A program made the position numbers and the translations under genes. A stretch of 64,000 nucleotides of DNA from Protonemura montana (Eukaryota > Arthropoda > Insecta > Plecoptera > Nemouridae), in the NCBI GenBank assembly GCA_947568835.1, contig OX387607.1, forward strand, positions 14,151,701 through 14,215,700. The letters run 5' to 3'. The notes below the pieces were generated by a model. That model was not told where the DNA came from. It saw only the letters and a program-made list of their open reading frames with translations, and searched no databases. Shown in pieces: positions 62,145-64,000 of the stretch. How positions within the stretch are numbered: the first letter of the stretch is position 1; each line of letters opens with the position of its first letter.

Positions 62145-62930
62145 AGTTGTTTATTTAGCAAAAAAATGCTATTTACAGTACATTTTACATTTTTGTAATT
62201 TCTTAGCTTAAAGTTTTACTTAGATACTAACAAAACTTTCTAATTTTTTACTAAACTTAACAAAATCTTCCTCGCCTTTGATGTTTGCAGGAAGTGCATA
62301 ATATTTTCTTACTCCTCTATAAAATATACTATTATTAGACTTGCCTTCTACATACGAATTTCTTTCTGATCTAGTATTATGTTCATGATCTTTAATATTT
62401 AGTCTATTTTCTAAGTACATAGGCATTTGACCATGTAGGATCTTAAATATAAAAGTACATACATCTATTTCAAAATTTTCTTTAACATTTTTCCATTGAA
62501 GTTTATTTAGCATTTCTCTTTGGTCAGAGAGCCAACTTTCTTTTAATATTATTCTAGCTGCCCTGTTTTGGAGTTTTTGTAGTTTCTTACATTCATTTTC
62601 GTTTGCTATTGCTAGTATTGTGCTACAGTATTTAAAATGTGGTTTAATGATGGTATTGAAGATGATTGATTTTGTCCACATTGAAAGTTGTCTGCTTACT
62701 CTGTACAAGTATCCTAATTTTTTATCGATTTTATTTGTTACTGATTTTATATGGTCCTTGAAATTTAATTTATTATCTATAATCACTCCTAGGTACTTGA
62801 TTTCACTAACAGTTTCAATATCAGTCCCCTTTATGACTATTTTATTTTTCTGGTGACTTTCTTGTGATACACCTTTGTTTACATACATTATTTTGGACAT
62901 TTTTTTAAACTTTATATGCTACGAGATTTT
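62145..62930 (-). mobile_element. 5'-truncated CR1-group LINE, C-terminal reverse-transcriptase end
   Basis: A 226-codon frame on the minus strand (62900-62220) translates as the end of a non-LTR retrotransposon polymerase. Seen are IKYLGVIIDNKLNFKDHI, the KLQKLQNRAARIIL block and FIFKILHGQMPMYLENRL, in that order. These follow the catalytic part of the reverse transcriptase in CR1/L2-like LINEs. The endonuclease and the catalytic YADD region are absent, so the copy is 5'-truncated and cannot move itself. The frame is otherwise undamaged, which suggests recent insertion. About 75 bp of AT-rich 3' untranslated sequence follows the stop. It could have served as source machinery for the short retroposons here, which is inference. 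Confidence 0.85.
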
Positions 62931-62960
62931 GCAGTCGACTCCTGAAGATACTAGTTGTTA

Positions 62961-63088
62961 AGAAAAACTATTTGAACTGGGTTTTGAATGCTAAGTAAAG
63001 TTACTTAGCATTCAAAACCCAGTTCAAATAGTTTTTCTTAAAACTAGTGCTAAGGATAAATCAAGTAGACATGAGTCTAAGAACCATC
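62961..63088 (-). repeat. Foldback retroposon family A, copy 6 (core-less hairpin)
   Basis: Flanked by a perfect 13-bp duplication (ATACTAGTTGTTA) at 62948-62960 and 63089-63101. On the minus strand it starts GATGGTTCTTAGACTCATG and ends near AATAGTTTTTCT. The centre is a near-perfect inverted repeat with arms of about 40 bp meeting around 63000 with almost no spacer. The hammerhead-like core is missing. Confidence 0.9.
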
Positions 63089-63111
63089 ATACTAGTTGTT
63101 AATGCCATGTA

Positions 63112-63450
63112 CAGTCTAGTCTTTTAGAGACGAAACCAGCACAAGAACTGCCCCCCAGCATTGCTACCAACTCATAAATTAAATTTCAATTGTGATTTTA
63201 GTGACGGGATTTCAAATTATTTATTATGTCTGCAAAATAATATCCAAGATTGTAATATTGGCACAAAAATTCTTGTAATAGCTTATAAAAAAAAAGATTT
63301 TGGCACGAAAAAAGCACTTAAAACAGAAGAAAAATGGCAGAAACAAGCAGAGTTCAATTGTAGTGTTTTTTTTTAAATGACACTTGGCCCACATGTCACC
63401 CCTAAACGACCGGTGGCGCCTCTATCGGAAAAACATGTCATCTCCCTGAA
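63112..63450 (-). repeat. Dispersed repeat family C, copy 3 (most complete)
   Basis: Minus strand: head at about 63450 with AGAGGCGCCACCGGTC and AGGGGTGACATGTGGGCC. The A/T-rich interior is followed by the tail ATGAGTTGGTAGCAATGCTG, GGGGGCAGTTCTTGTGCTGG, AGACTAGACTGTACAT. The tail carries one full unit of the sequence that is tandemly repeated at 49031-49636. Confidence 0.7.
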
Positions 63451-64000
63451 CTTCATTAACACGTCATTAACAGATGAGTATCTAGGTACCAGAACGTAAA
63501 TTCTAGGGGCGTTTAAATTGCTTCTTACCACATCTGACCACATGACTGACAGAACAATCAGTCACTCGTACCCAACCCGTCACAGAAAAGCAAATCAAAC
63601 AAATCACGACGAATACCATTGATTCACCAGATTAGATGACAGGAAGTTTTTCATGAACATCGTCCATTTCACAAACCTGAAACATATTTTTGCTTGGGTC
63701 AGTGAAAATTTTTCCGGAACACCGGACCCGGCGACGACAGCATACAAATCTATCGCTTGAATGCACTGCCCCAATTCTATTTATTAAGTGCATTTAAACG
63801 GAACAGTTTCGTATCGTACCAATATTTACATACTGCATCAGTGTGACCGACTGATCTGATACTTATTTTTGCTATAGCGATAATTTTACTTTTTTTTTTT
63901 CTGCGACATTGCAAAAATGTTTTAACCACAAAGATCCACGATTATGCAGGTGTAACTTCACGGTAGACGATCGTACGGCTCGGTTGCATGCTTGGCTAGT
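63451..64000. other. Intergenic DNA at the window end
   Basis: No exon, RNA gene or known repeat family was recognised. Confidence 0.45.

Overview
The window looks like nuclear DNA of an insect, AT-rich and gene-poor. The evidence is two interstitial arrays of the insect telomere motif (CCTAA/TTAGG)n, a tandem cluster of insect gustatory receptors, an Osiris-type gene, spliced genes with GT-AG introns, and many dispersed retroposons. The order cannot be fixed from the sequence alone.

Layout. 1-24 kb holds no gene I can support. It is AT-rich DNA with relics of several repeat families, one CCTAA array (about 8.35-8.65 kb) and a few GC-rich patches. 24-33 kb holds three intronless gustatory receptor genes in tandem on the + strand (24172-25395, 28359-29507, 31171-32334) and a dead receptor fragment (32505-32731). 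A 5S-derived SINE and a 580-bp CCTAA array lie between the genes. 36-41 kb is the conserved part: a two-exon SMIM8-like gene (+) faces a complete seven-exon cytosolic aspartate aminotransferase gene (-), tail to tail. 41-56 kb is again repeats, including adjacent 63-bp and 54-bp minisatellites (48.5-49.6 kb). 56.2-59.2 kb holds the first two coding exons of a probable Osiris gene (+), with a TATA/initiator promoter; its 3' part was not found. 62.2-62.9 kb is the 5'-truncated 3' end of a CR1-group LINE (-).

The unusual content is in the repeats. Family A is a short foldback retroposon with a constant GATGGTT start, 13-16 bp target-site duplications and a hammerhead-ribozyme-like core. Family G is a foldback element whose arms contain tRNA-like sequence with a Pol III B box; one copy is a perfect 49-bp inverted repeat. 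Family S is a SINE with a 5S rRNA-like head in which a 91-bp promoter-bearing module has been amplified up to five times. Family C ends in a segment that was expanded elsewhere into the 54-bp minisatellite. Families D, E and F are shorter dispersed relics. The receptors share a nearly identical 103-bp 3' tract although the rest of the genes has diverged, which suggests gene conversion. All alignments were made by eye, so element edges are approximate unless a target-site duplication fixes them.
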